Shown here: piece after piece, positions 38,591 through 51,225 of the stretch
Position numbering within the stretch: the stretch's first letter is position 1
Layout: each line of letters opens with the position of its first letter
Source: Owenia fusiformis
Taxonomy: Eukaryota > Annelida > Polychaeta > Sabellida > Oweniidae
DNA length: 60,000 bases
Assembly (NCBI GenBank): GCA_903813345.2
Contig: CAIIXF020000008.1
Span: 30,322,005 to 30,382,004, forward strand
Direction of reading: 5' to 3'
Notes under the pieces: generated by a model
Database searches by the model: none
Told to the model about the DNA's origin: nothing
Seen by the model: only the letters and a program-made list of their open reading frames with translations
Translations under genes and position numbers: made by a program

Positions 38591-39847
38591 AATAGGCCTT
38601 ATCAGGACATTATTGACAGAAACTTCGTAAAGATAAGAATTCGTAAATCAATTGTTTTTACCATGGCTATAATGATGACTTAAGAAGAAAACTTTAGGAA
38701 TTTCTTACTTCACCGTCCTGTTTGCATTGCCTACTGCAATTGAAATCACTTATAATTGTACATAGTTAAAGTGGCATTGAAGAAAAGAGAGTTCAAAAAT
38801 CTTGAAATATCAGAATTTCTCAGATTTTTTAAGATAAATTTTGGATCAGAAGAGGCACATTGCCCCTTTGTCAAAATCTATGCTTTGCAGTCACTTTGAC
38901 TATTTTGTAGAATATGTACAACTTATTAGGACACTAACGAGCCCATAGGCCAATCATACTGTGTCAAGTAGAATTTCCATTTATGCAGAATTTTGTACAA
39001 AAAGAGGCTTTATAATTTCTTGGGATAAGAGGAGGAATAACCCCAGAGCTGATTGGTCAAATGAACAGACAAGCAATGGCAGTTTCAAAATTTTCTAAAC
39101 ATACTTCGAAAAATATAAGTTGATCTCTGGCTTGTTAACCAACATCATAGCTTGTTATTTCACATCAAGATGAAGAAAGGTGTAAAGAATATGCCTACAC
39201 CGATTAAAACATCATATTCGAAAACTAGCTGGTGAGAATTTGCGCAAACGAAATGTAATTATGCCTGTTAACTGGAGTTTTCCCTCCTCTTCTTTTGGAT
39301 GTACCATACAATGCTATGTAAGCTTGGCATACTGAAGTAAGTCAGGCTATAGGCTTTTTCATTTTGCCATACTTTGGAAAATTGCTGTGTTGTAAGTTTT
39401 AGAAGCCTCAGGACTTAACTTGTAGGTGCACCTGCAAAACTAGAGTCCAAAAGAAAAAATGTCATGGATTGCAGTTTGTGGAAGGAATTTTGTACTTGAA
39501 AAGTATTGATACTTATATTTACATTGTCTTGTGCTAATCAATGTGCAGGAGTCACAAGAAATCTTGTCATCAAGATAGCAAGAAAACTATTAATCATTTA
39601 GAGAAGACTACATGTATATAATGCCAAGATCTGATTAGCTTATGGGAATGCTGGGTTGAGAACACAGACTGACCATTTTGAATTTCAAGTGTTATTTTTA
39701 TGGCTCTCTGTCTTCTTTTTCATATTAACCTAAAAGTTGAAATAGAAGATTTCACAAGACATTAAAGCACTCCATAATGTTATTTATCGTATGATCTGTA
39801 AAATGAAGCCTTCTGATTGGTCAGTTCTTGTGCTGTACCAATCTGTA

Positions 39848-40095
39848 TTGCTACTGAGATTGTCCCCGTTGATCATCTCCGTCGCAATACAGAAAATATT
39901 GGTACGGAGGGAACAATCTCAGTAGCAATACAGAGGATCACACAATAAAAACGTTATTGAATGATTTGAGGTGCAATACAGGATATATTCTGTCTCATAT
40001 TCTGTATTGGCACTCGACTTCGTCTCGTTCCAATACGGAATTTCTCGAGCAGAATATATCCTGTATTGCACTTCAAATCATTCAATAACTTATAG
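39848..40095. repeat. Two adjacent long hairpins
   Basis: The first pairs TCTGTATTGCTACTGAGATT (from about 39850) with its inverse ending near 39923. The second pairs TTATTGAATGATTTGAGGTG plus GCAATACAGGATATATTCTG (39954-39995) with inverse arms ending near 40089. If transcribed, each gives a stem of 22-40 base pairs. They are probably two related MITEs, as both share a CAATACAG motif. Confidence 0.75.
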
Positions 40096-41963
40096 TATTG
40101 GTAATGTGTATGTACATTGATGAAATGATTCAATTTTAGTTTTGTGTTAAAATTCAAGAGTCTATATAAAAAATGTATAGGTTTCCACCTTGTTTGAGTT
40201 TGAATTAACCATGTAGTGCTGTTACTGTGCTGTGAACATTGATGTCAATAGTCTTGCACCAATCCTCTCTGCATTTGCTCTGTATCATTAATTTACACAG
40301 CGTTAATTTTGGTGTGGTTTCGACCCTAAAGGAATAAGCGTTGATAATCAAAATTCTGCCATTTGGACATCATACTGATTATTTAGTATGACAAACTGTA
40401 ATCTGGTAATCGTGCTGTGCAGAGCAAAATGAATTTCATTATTCCATCATGGGGATATTATAGGTGCAACCATGGGCTTTATTGAAAGCTCATGCCCATG
40501 GCGCAATATGGTGAAGGAAATTCAATAATGGGACAAAGGAGGCGAAGACTTGATGTAAGACATACTGTTAATGGTCAATGACACAAAAGTAATCTCTTAT
40601 TATTACATAATGGGAGCCCCTGATAATGAGAGCCCCTTTTGCTTAAATTTAGCTGCATGGCTATTTTTGCATGGTAATCTCTTTGTAGACATTGACAATA
40701 TATGACACTGTAATCTCTTATATAAATGTTACATATTTGTTGTGTAGTAATCTCAAATGAATCATTCCAAGCAATCTTTTGCCTCCAAGTCTAATCCATG
40801 ACCAAACTCCCCCCCCCACCTTTCCCCCACCCTCTTTTCTACACCCCAGAAATGAATGTAAAAGTACCTCTGTACCCTTTTCAACTTATTTATTACCTGA
40901 AAATATGTGCTATTTGTGGTCATATGCCAACATGTATACATGGTTTCTACAACAACCAACCATGACTCCTTTCCTGCCTCATTAGCCCCCCCCCCCCACA
41001 AACACAGCTCCCACTTCTACACACTTTCCAATGTAGGCAAACATGAGGTTGTATAGAAATGAAGTTTTTTTGTACATAAATTATATTTTGAATATCGCAA
41101 ATATGTATCTAGAGTGACACCTATCTGCTATAGATTCTGTATTGAGGGATGATTATGGTTATAATGTCTTACAAGTTTTTATTTAGAGTGTTTACTACGC
41201 ATTGATTTACTTTATTTCTACATATTTCTACCTTAAAGAGAGAGTCAGATATAGCAAGCAAGAAAACAAAAAATGTTTCAAAACTTTAGAATTGTACACG
41301 TATCTTGCAATTTTGTCACCCCCTATAGATCTGATTCTGCCTTCTTATGATTATGCAAGTCTTAACAGCTGAGTGTAAATGTGTAACTCATGAAGGTACA
41401 AGTATTTGTACTATCAAAAAATGTTTAATAAAGAGTAAGAGAATTGTATGATAAGGTTTTTATATGAAATATAAATATGTCTGTCTTTTATATTAATATT
41501 TTTGTTTATATATAGTGCATGCAGTTAAAGGGGCACTGAATGTATTTCATTAACTTCCAATTAACAGTCAGCGGTTGAACGAACTCTGTGTTTTAAGATT
41601 CTGTACACTTCAATCCAATTTTTGGATTTTTCGTTAAAAAGCAAACTTAGAATTAGATTTTGCATCCTAATTATATTTCTAGGTTGCAATGAGTTTGGAA
41701 TTTATGACTGATGAATTTGTTAATGTCACCAAACATAAGACATGTTTAAACACTTGGTCCAAAATGAACCCTTTGCATTAGTTCGACTTCTCTTCTTAAA
41801 AAGAGTTTATAACTAGACTCTGCGCGCAGGGTATCCAAAATGAGACTTGGTTGCCAAACTTATTGAGGGGAGTTTATTACATTATATAGCTTGAAAAATA
41901 GAATCCTCTCTTAGCAAGCTGATAAAAGATGCAAATCATGAACCTGAGGTGCATGTGCACAGA

Positions 41964-42090
41964 CCTGTCAACTTGGGAACACCTAACATGAGTGACTTAC
42001 AAATGTTGAACACCTTCCTTCGTATGCGTATTTGTGTGACATATTCTGTCACGCAAAAAAAGCTGGAGTGACTTCAATTTCTTCAATCAT
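41964..42090. mobile_element. Truncated, internally deleted relative of the element at 1009-1489
   Basis: The first part (AACTTGGGAACACCTAACAT onward) matches the complement of 1437-1489. The second part (TGCGTATTTG...TGTCACGCAAAAAA) matches the complement of about 1040-1110. The roughly 330 bases between are missing, and the far terminus is absent or eroded. Confidence 0.65.
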
Positions 42091-42224
42091 TATATATAAA
42101 AAATCTTGTATATATCCCATAATAAGCTCAGTTCTGGGGATGAACTCGTCCCATGTCTTCCTTTTATTCACGCAATACTCAGAATTCAATAATTACATCC
42201 TTAAGTTGAATTCATCAGAACACT

Positions 42225-45132
42225 TCATCGCTCCTTGTCGTTTCTTTGTTGAAAATAACTCCATATTTTGGCCATGATATCAGGTTGTCCCCCGCAATGA
42301 ACAGCAATTTTGCGATTACGTATTTCATGATTCAGTGTGAGAAATCGCTCACACACACTCCATAAGAAATGCTGCAGACCTATCGGTTGTATATTTGATT
42401 TTTCGGCTAATATCCCGATATAGACATCATCGGGGAAGACGACCGGCGTGTCACATATGGCGGCGTTTATCATCTCCGTCGCTTTGATGCTGGTCAACAC
42501 GGCAGCCCCTAGCGGGTAAGGCGGGTACGGAACGCGTGGGGGCCAGGGCACAGTAGATTTGTACGCCCATCGTGGGTGTGTAAACGAAGGCCTGGCACCT
42601 CTTACCACAACCCCGGCGATTATTGAATCCTTTGGTGGAGCCTTCCCTTTAATACTTTCAACCATCTGTACCAATTTATAAGGGTTAACAATTACGTCTT
42701 GAGTGATACGTAAAATATATTTGATTGTAGAATAACGTTGAAGCACCCACCTATACCCCATTACTGTCTTGGTCGTAAAACTAAAATAATCATCGGGGAA
42801 GTCACCAAGTATGATGTCATTGAAATATGCACTCTCTTTTTCAACGTTAAAGGGCCCGATAAACTATAAAATGCGCATGCGTCCAGGTGTTGATAAACTA
42901 TAAATAGCGAAAATCCAGGGTTTGTCACCACAAGGTAAGCCAGGGCGTGTTGAGAGAACAGCTAGTGTTGATATTGAATTTAAATGTAGCCAGATAAGTT
43001 TCCTTATTGAAATTACATATGGTTATTAGCAATTCTTTGTAGGTGCTAAATAATAAAATATTTAAAGTATATATGAGAGAAATTGGCCATTTCGAGGCTG
43101 TTGAAAAGTTTGTGGCTCTCGGCTACACCGGGGAATTTACTTCCATGAGTACACACATAAATGTGGGGCTCCCCAAGAGGTACGCGACAAGGTGACCTGG
43201 CATCAAATGTGCGACTAAATGCTACTATCGAGCATGTGACAATTCCGAGCATTCATCTCACTGAAGTATTTTGAAGTGAAAATAAGATTTTTGTTTTGAT
43301 ACATGGATTCAGATGAACGTAACTTTATTCTGACAACTAATCAAAACTGAACAAAATTGATTGTACGTAACAGACAATTCATTGTTTTACAATGTTTTGA
43401 TTGGCTAAACGAATGAAACCAACAAATTATGACATGTAAAATGACAATTTTGAAATGTAAAATTTAAAAGTGACAAACACAACCTCCCTATCCACTCTTT
43501 GGGAGCCCTACTAATATGTACATGCAGCAGTGGTAGTGTACATCTTATTATCACACTACTGGGCTTTGTATTCTAAAGCCTGTTGTTTGTAATAACACTG
43601 TTCACTCAACGTATGTTTTGTGTGTGGGCAGTCAACGATAATCATTGTTTCATCCCGGTTATATGACCTCGGCAATTATAACAAAACCGTACTAAACGAA
43701 AAAACGCAAATAAGAGAAAGCTTTCACACACATATAAAAAATGAACTAGTCTAATCCGCCAGTATAAACTCTGTGCTATACGTAGCCGGGTCAGGCGCAC
43801 ACTTTAATCATATTGGTTTTGTTACCTAAATTTGTACCTATGAGAAACAGGGTTTCGAATCTCCAGTTTTTCACAATGCTCACATCTCCTACTGTATCAC
43901 GCAGCAGAGTCCGATACGTTTCTGACTGTACTGAAATAAAACTAACAAAACTAAACATACCGATTTTGTTAAAATCATACATTCCGGACCTCAAAAATGC
44001 TAATTGAGAGTGCCATTGATCAATGAATATACCAATAATCATTTGATAATAATGCAATTTGACAGTTTTGTTCAAATTACCAAACACATTTTTAACTTTT
44101 GAGGGGGAGTGTATATTACTGCCAAACTATTGGAGGGAGTGTAAATTATTAGAGCGCTTTCGATATAAGTTTTCAGCCAAACTTATACTGCAACTTCAAC
44201 TTTTAAATAACATTTAAATACCACTGGGGAGGGAGGTTTCTCAAAGAAACCAGGAATGTACTCGGTCATTAGAAACATTTTCCGGTTTTCCAATCGAGGG
44301 AATGGATTGCCAATTATTTTGTTGTGATTTGAAGGATGAAATTCCTCTATCTTCGTTTCCAGAGTTCCTCTCCAGTGCTACCTGACTTGTACAAGTATAC
44401 GTATTCCAAATAATTTGTACCGAAAGCTCTCTATTGTCCAACTCTGGAGGGGGTGTATATTACTGCCAAACTATTGGATGGTATTGTTATTTCAAGCCAG
44501 GGTATTTTTAGGAACGGAAGCTTTGAATCAGCATTTTGATTATGAAAATTCCAAACCCCAATATTTTTGACTTGACATTAACATGCAAAATGTCACTACC
44601 TGCCATTTGTCACAGACACCGAACGCCGAACACCATCACAAAAAAGTTGGAGACTACAACAGTATAAAACCGAGTTCTTTAAAGAGCTGTGCTTTAAACA
44701 CTTACCATTTGAATCAGATATAACGAGAACTAAAATGCCATTTTTGAATTCAATTTGTTTTTTAATATCCCGTATCTTTGGATTTCGTAAAAACTTGTAA
44801 TCATCAAAATCTGTGTTAACTATCTTGGAATCGAAAAACTTTTCTGGTGTAGAACTCTTTCTCCAGGTGGCGCCACTATGTCTTTGTTTCGAGCCTCTGT
44901 CTTGTTGAATACTCTTGCATGAATAGCTGTCAGTAACTTCCGATATTTTTGGTTTCAATAAGTAATATAAAAAGTACCAAATTAGTAGACTTATTAAAAT
45001 ACAGTGTATGATTCTTATTACCAAACTTCGTGTATAAGATAAACGTAATCTCATTGTTAAAGTATCAATGTCCAAATTATCGTGTACGAAGGATATAATT
45101 ATCAACGACTTTTTTTGTAAACATCTCCGCAA
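42225..45132 (-). CDS. GT31 beta-1,3-galactosyltransferase-like gene with altered DxD motif
   Basis: A type II Golgi glycosyltransferase of the B3GALT/B3GNT group, which adds Gal or GlcNAc in beta-1,3 linkage from UDP-sugars. Exon 1 (44706-45132) encodes a hydrophobic anchor (IIHCILISLLIWYFLYYLL) and the start of the fold (GILVLVISDSN), with donor AATG|GTAAGT. The ATG at 45054 is an alternative start. Exon 2 begins at 43930 after TTTATTTCAG and reads YRTLLRDTVGD then ETLFLIG. Exon 3 (42225 to about 42863) reads SAYFNDII, TTKTVMGYRW, YPPYPLGAAVLTS and FPDDVYIGILAEK. The exon 2/3 junction is unsettled: candidate donors give ends at 43838, 43826 or 43803; only 43803 (weak GTGTGC) keeps phase with the 42863 acceptor. 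The metal-binding motif, normally TDDDV, reads TQDV here. The gene may be catalytically altered or a decaying copy. There are no internal stops in the three exons. Confidence 0.75.
44101..44484. repeat. Two direct copies of a transposon-end sequence
   Basis: GAGGGGGAGTGTATATTACT followed by GCCAAACTATTGGA occurs at 44101-44136 and again near 44447-44481, in the same direction. Both resemble the terminus of the element at 23942-24816. The 310 bases between show no coding. Confidence 0.6.
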
Positions 45133-45970
45133 AAAACGTAGAATGAAATTAATTAATACGTTTTATGTTCAAACCTAAAGGCATTTTTGAGAAGTAACAA
45201 TACATAGTTAAAAATGAGCCCATGAATGAGGATCATATACGAGTCCATAAACTGACAACCTCATGATAATACAGCAGTATGAGACCCTGAGGGTACTTAT
45301 ATCGTTTTGCCATACCCAATAATGTTTTATATATATCAATGGCTGATCCAGAAGCTAACAAGAGGGAGATTTCAAATCAGGAAAATGTCCGTTTTTGGAC
45401 CCCTGAATCCAAATATTGGGCCCAAATTTTCATTATTGATTAGAATTGAGGCCCATTATTTGATCATTTGGCCTTACAGGCCTGAAGAAGGCCAAAGGCT
45501 TATTTATTGAGGTTCTACAAAATTTTAGGGCCCGATTCTTTGGTTCCAAAATTCTTTTTCTGGTCACCCTCTATATGGCCAAGATTGCTGATTACATCTC
45601 TTATGTGAGGCCACACGGGTTGGTTATAGGCCTAGGTCTTGCAACATAGCTTATGACACACATCTTCAATGGTAATAGGTTGATAATCTCTCCCCGGCTT
45701 ATGATAGCATTGTGCGGGACACGCATGTCATTGTATGTTCGCACTTTTGAAGGATGAGCCAGTTTACTCGCCACTTCCATCGGCCGGGGAGCACCATGAA
45801 CATCATTTTGTTAGGTGTGTTGACTTTTGCAAGTGCCAACGGTCTAAAATGTCATTGCATGTAATCATTCAATCAATTACAAAGTTGTCATCCTTAAAAA
45901 TTCAACTGTCAGGCGGAAAATTACGAGGCATTTTATGATTCCGTTACATTCAATTACGATCATTACAATT

Positions 45971-46628
45971 TAAGGGAACATGTCAATCATCGCGCACTTT
46001 GATGTTCAATTTTATTATTATGTGTTGTGGTTTACATTTTTCGAGTGTTTTATACTTGCCTTGGACTATCTTCTGTGATTTTTCAATGGTCAAAAATAAT
46101 GTCGAGAGTGGGGCAAAACGGCCCATGGGTGGGGTAAAACGACCCACCCTTTGTTATTGGGTTTTAAAACCAATATTAATCAATTACAAGACTCGTCCAC
46201 ACACATCTTATCTCAGACGTTCAAACCTTCGACAGATAAAGTATTCTTAACCCCTACCATAATTTTAGTCATTGGATATGCGTCGGAAGGAAATAAGGTA
46301 TAAATCAAATGTTAAAATCGTTATATTTGAAAATCAATTGTTCTTGTACAATAAGATTTTTGTATGTTATAACCTTTGTGGGCCGTTTTGCCCAAAAGAC
46401 GTGTGAATTATCAAATAGACGTCATTTTTATTTAGAGATTCTCGTGGGAGGGGTAATCGCAAAATAAGAGAGGGAAAAGTAGAATTACCTCTTACGTAAA
46501 GCGAGATGCTGCTAGGTTAAAAACGGGCTGTCGAGAAGGTGACGGTCTCAGAGAACCATCTTTTTATTCAAAAGATATTTCGATGGGCCATTTTGCCCCA
46601 CACGGCCGTTTTGCCCCATGTTCCCTTA
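45971..46628. mobile_element. MITE with TAAGGGAACATG ends
   Basis: The 12-bp perfect inverted ends TAAGGGAACATG (45971-45982) and CATGTTCCCTTA (46617-46628) bracket 658 bp. Inside, GGGGCAAAACGGCC and its complement GGCCGTTTTGCCC recur at both ends and in the middle. If the true ends start at GGG, the flanks TAA/TTA would fit a Harbinger TWA site. There is no transposase. Confidence 0.6.
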
Positions 46629-46736
46629 CGTCGTCTTTGTATATTTTGCAAACTTTCTTAAAGGTCGATATCATGATGTTACCATCTGGCTTCAAAAACA
46701 GAGGATATTACATTCATTCCACATAACATTCAAGGG

Positions 46737-46922
46737 GAATAATTGGGGTTTGTAGAAAAAACCGGGTACCGGGTACCGGATAGTAAATCTTCCATGCCGG
46801 GTTTAAACTTGGTACCCGGTACCCGGTCGAAAAAACCGGGTACCTAAAAAACGAAAAATACGAATAGTACAATAACGTCATTTCTAAGGGTACCCGGTTT
46901 TTTCTACAAACCCGAATAATTG
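46737..46922. mobile_element. hAT-like MITE with perfect target duplication
   Basis: The element spans 46746-46913 (168 bp). Inverted ends begin GGGTTTGTAGAAAAAACCGG and extend through GGTAC motifs. GAATAATTG is repeated exactly at 46737-46745 and 46914-46922. The duplication reads as 9 bp, or 8 bp if one G belongs to the element; 8 bp is the hAT norm. The interior is a run of GGTACCCGG/CCGGGTACC palindromes. The near-perfect ends suggest recent insertion. Confidence 0.88.
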
Positions 46923-47069
46923 ATAATATGTTCAAAGTCTACTTCATTAATTTTTTAAAGTAAGATTGGGGGGCATTTAAAATTTCACTACACCAAAAGA
47001 ATCATTACGACAATGTAAGTTTTATTCAAACTTTTCACAAATATTTTGCATTAACCAGCTGATAACTAG

Positions 47070-47215
47070 CCTAGGTCACATATGCGCCGGGCGCCGACCG
47101 ATGAGTAGTCATCGGCCGATTTCTAAATCAACCGGGCGCCGGTGACTTTACCCGATGTCTTGATTTCGCCGTGAGTATGGTCACATTAGTACAGGCCCCG
47201 TACGGCGCCCGCAAA
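47070..47215. repeat. Possible diverged relative of the 140-bp Tourist-like MITE
   Basis: GGTCACATATGCGCCGGGCGCCGACCGATGA-like sequence and a later ATGGTCACATTAG recall the motifs of 3031-3170 (GGTCACATTTGC, GGCGCCGGCCGATGA). The order is scrambled, so this is a weak call. Confidence 0.35.
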
Positions 47216-47512
47216 CAACTAAATCTGAAGGACATCGGTCAATCTACAGGACACCGGGGAGCCTCTACAGATATACGCGTATATGCATAAAAAAGTGACA
47301 GTGTATTTTACATCACGTTTCTCATTCAGGTTCTTTCATTCAGTTTCCAAAATCAATCATTCTGCATCGACTAAAGACATGTCTTTGTATGAGCTACATT
47401 CTATAACATTATGATGTTGAACTTCATATTAATTTATTGTAAATAATCATATCATCTGATTTATTGTAAGATTTTCAATAAAAAAGATACAAAATCCAAA
47501 GTAAATAATGCA

Positions 47513-47684
47513 TTTGATCCCGCCATCTTCACTGTGATCCACTCGATTATGCTGGTTACCGCAACGGTTCGTTTCGGTAACAAAATGTCGGAACGTCGTT
47601 TGATCCCGCCATCTTCACTGTGATCCACTCGATTATGCTGGTTACCGCAACGGTTCGTTTCGGTAACAAAATGTCGGAACGTCG
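47513..47684. repeat. Perfect 86-bp tandem duplication
   Basis: Two apparently identical 86-bp units (47513-47598 and 47599-47684) each begin TTTGATCCCGCCATCTTCAC and end TGTCGGAACGTCG. About 75 bases of the unit are homologous to 7168-7245 on the minus strand. Identity implies a very recent duplication or an assembly artefact. Confidence 0.85.
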
Positions 47685-48738
47685 AAGGTACGATTTTTCC
47701 TTTTTCCTTATTTCACGTGTTGGAGGCAGAATCTTTACGACGTTTTCTTCTCACAAACGTATATCAGTATCATATGTTTTAGAAAATGTACATGTTTGCG
47801 AAAAAATAGCTCAGAAGACAACATAATCGTCGCCTGATTTAATTCCTCACTTAAAGTTAGTGTGCGATGCTCATGGGGTAAAAATATAGTTTATACACAT
47901 ACTAAATGAAGTAAATACCACCTACATGTCAAACAAGGTACCGTTCTTGTAAATATTTTTATAAATGTGAAATTTGATGTTCAAAATCGGGAGCACAATA
48001 TTAAATGCCAATCATGGCATCACGAACAGAACGGGTTTTGAATATCGTCTCATTATTTCCACATTGTTATGACTCACTATACTATCTTTCTCAATTTCTC
48101 ACAAGGGATTCATTTCTGAGGTCCATTTCAATGGATTTGCACATTATTTGTAAATAAAATAAAAGTTCATTCAGTGAACTTAATCAATTACTGACCTGTT
48201 ATACATTTACCAGTTAAAATGGAACATGAGTAATATTCTGAATAATTGGCAGACTATACGGACAATAACAAAATGGACATGAATAAAAATTCAGTTTTCA
48301 GGGTTATCTTGTTATTTCAAAAACAAGAAACCATAAAAAGATGTGTTTTATTTATTGTTCATAAGTGATTTTTGCTCTGCAAGGCTTACATATGCACAAA
48401 CATGTAATTACCCAAACGAAAAAAAGAAGTTTCTAAAAATTACTACTCAGAAGTTATGAAAACCCCAAATCTTCAACCTCTGATTTCTCAATATCAGCAA
48501 AAATGCAATTATGACAATGTGGAAATAAGGGGACGATATGTTGTTGGAGTTCATAATCTCAGAACGTGCTTATAAAGTGTTATAGTCCATGGTTTGAAAT
48601 CTCTAGGACGTCTAATAAAGGAGCTGGAAGCACACTAATAGAGCAGCGATATTTGACCTAACATTAACGTACCTACATGTGTTCGCTAATAATTTTTATT
48701 ATTACCGTTTAATATACTTCCGGCTTTTAGGCTGAATT

Positions 48739-48819
48739 ATGGCTGCCATTAACATAGGTCAAATCAAAAAATTACCAAAAAATCCCAATTTTTTACAATT
48801 CGGAGGACACAGGGCAACA
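48739..48819 (+). CDS. Possible orphan first exon
   Basis: An ATG opens a 27-codon frame beginning MAAINIGQIKKLPKNP and reaching a donor-like CAACAG|GTAAAA at 48820/48821. The lysine-rich start is protein-like, but no second exon or family was recognised. It may be chance. Confidence 0.25.
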
Positions 48820-51225
48820 GGTAAAAATAGAAAATGATTTTGAATATATGAATTAGGTTTCTAAGCTATAAGTTTAAGGTTATTTTTTCTCATCACTACC
48901 AAAGAATTATGCAATCAGTGTATCGACCTTTTGTATTGTTTCTCAGGTATTAATAAGATAAATGCTAAAATGAATCACTTTTATATTAGAATGACAAATG
49001 CTTAAATTTTCCTAGTTTTTCACAAAATGGGTCTCAATACGTTTTAAGATATTTATTCCGCAATGAACATTATCAATAAAGGATGGCATATTGCTCTTCC
49101 TTGACTTATATACCAATACGCGATGACGTTTAGTTTTCGTTCAGTTTAGTTAACTCTCGTTTGAAGAGCTCTCATGCATGGTACAACTTCGTATACATCC
49201 GGGTTCTTTCCCATTAAATTACACAGATGTTCTATTTTCAATGCCGCACTGCGACTCAATTAAACATTAATGTAGAGTTGCATTTGCACAAATGATAAGT
49301 ATGTATGTAATTAAGATATATTACAAGGCTTTTTAAACTATAATACCCAAATCCGAAGAAATCTGTTGTTGAAAATGTCGTCCAATTCCAGTGACGTCAC
49401 TGATTTCCCAGAAATTGCTCAGACTTCATCCAAGATCGAAAAATATCAATAATGTTACTTTGAATCTCCGATTATCTTTCTGATTATTGAATAGATTGGA
49501 TCATATTACCATGCTTAAGGGCTGATGGAAGATCAGAAGCTGAGAAACGTTCAGAGTATTCGACTCGTTCGGCGGGCCAATGAAAATTTGTCCCTTCCAA
49601 AGCGATGCATCATGGGAGATATTTATGTAAATTACCACCTTAACTCTTATCGCGAATAGGAGTATTGGGACTACAGCTAAAATTCTATTTCTCGTAGTTA
49701 GCTCAGTTGTCTATAAAACAACCAATAAGACTTGGTTTCATGAATAATTAAAAAAAATCGTTATCATTATCTTCCAAAAATTTGATGATATCCAGCGGTA
49801 AGGTCAAAGAAGAAACAACCATCAGAAAACCTGATGATATCCAGCAGTAACGTCGAGGAAGAATTGTAAGGCGTTCGATTGCATATGACTCTAATTGATT
49901 ATTAGACATGCCCTTGGAATATATGAACATTTCAATACTTCTGTAACATTTAATTAGATATAAATCTTACCTATTTGTTTTTGTATAATGTTATAATACA
50001 TAAACAATAATTTGTTGTTTGACCCCTTGCGATTACATGGAAAAAAATTCTGGTAAAAAAATGTTCCAAAGCATAAATTATCTAAATATTTTACACAATT
50101 TTGTTGAATCTGCATGGCTCATATTTGGAAAATCAAACAGAATCTGAAAAACACACTTGCATAATTACACTAATTAAACACCGACATATACATTAAAATT
50201 ATAATATATTTGCACATTATGATAATCTATTTTTTGTTCGTATAATTAGAATAACGGTCTGTGTCGTATAGAACGTATAAAAGTTCTAATCAAAATATTT
50301 TTTCGACCCCTTGTGATGAAAGACATTTTTCGACCCTAAAGCCGGAAGTTTTTTCAGCAAACGGTATTTTAAAAGAATCAAGACATATGCACCTTCATAA
50401 ATATTGCTTCAAATGTGCTACGGATCATTCATATTCGGAAGTTATACCATGGACTATTAGTGTGATATTGATTGCAACTCCATTCAATGAAGCGAGGAAT
50501 TGAATCAGAGATGAATACTTTGGAGCCACGTTTTTTCCTCCGATAAACAAAAAATATAATACCTAAATAAGCGCTTCCAGCGGTGCGTTTTCACATAGCT
50601 AGTCATGCATAATTACTTTCTGGCCAGTCAGAACACAATATAGGAAATAAACACGCTCAGATGATAGTATTACATAACTCAAGCTGTCTAAAATCGTGTA
50701 ACCAAAAGGCATTGAACCACCTTTCTGGCCAATCAGACCACAATCACGGTGTTATAGAATGACGGTTACGCCACCTCTGGAAACGAGGTTGGACGGCTAC
50801 GTTCACAGATTTATCCAATAAAATGGCCGCGGTGGAAGAGAAAAATAAGGTTGGTGCATTATTTTCTACAACTGTCAATGAAAGGATGAACGATTTATGT
50901 AAGCCTCGCATTTGGTGATGCATTCAGTAATGTATATTTTGAACGAGTCTTTGCAAATTGATACCAGGGGATAACATGAAATGAGAGAAAAACTGTCGAG
51001 TTTGAAATTCAAAACTACACAGAATTTAGTAATTTGATTATTTTTGTTGTTAGGGCATGGTCTACATTGCCTAACAACCTTTGGGTATCTATATGTAACC
51101 TACATACGATCATACAAAGCCAATTGAGCTTTGGAAACCAACTTATATGTTCTACTCAAGCCATGATAATGTATTTTGAATTTGCGGTAACGTAAAAAAT
51201 TGATGAACGGTAACGCGAACTTGAT

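Larger units (their letters stand above)
38116..41432 (+). other. Probable long 3'UTR of the NPC2-like gene
   Basis: No other gene is supported between the stop and an AATAAA at 41427-41432 (another lies at about 39944-39949). The region holds a degenerate tandem repeat (38120-38590) and two long hairpins (39848-40095). C runs near 40808 and 40986 are simple sequence. Where the transcript really ends is unknown. Confidence 0.4.

Noticed and set aside
43046-43252. Minus-strand frame between GT31 exons 2 and 3 as an extra exon
   Set aside because: It shows no GT31 motifs and no phase-compatible splice pair was found.
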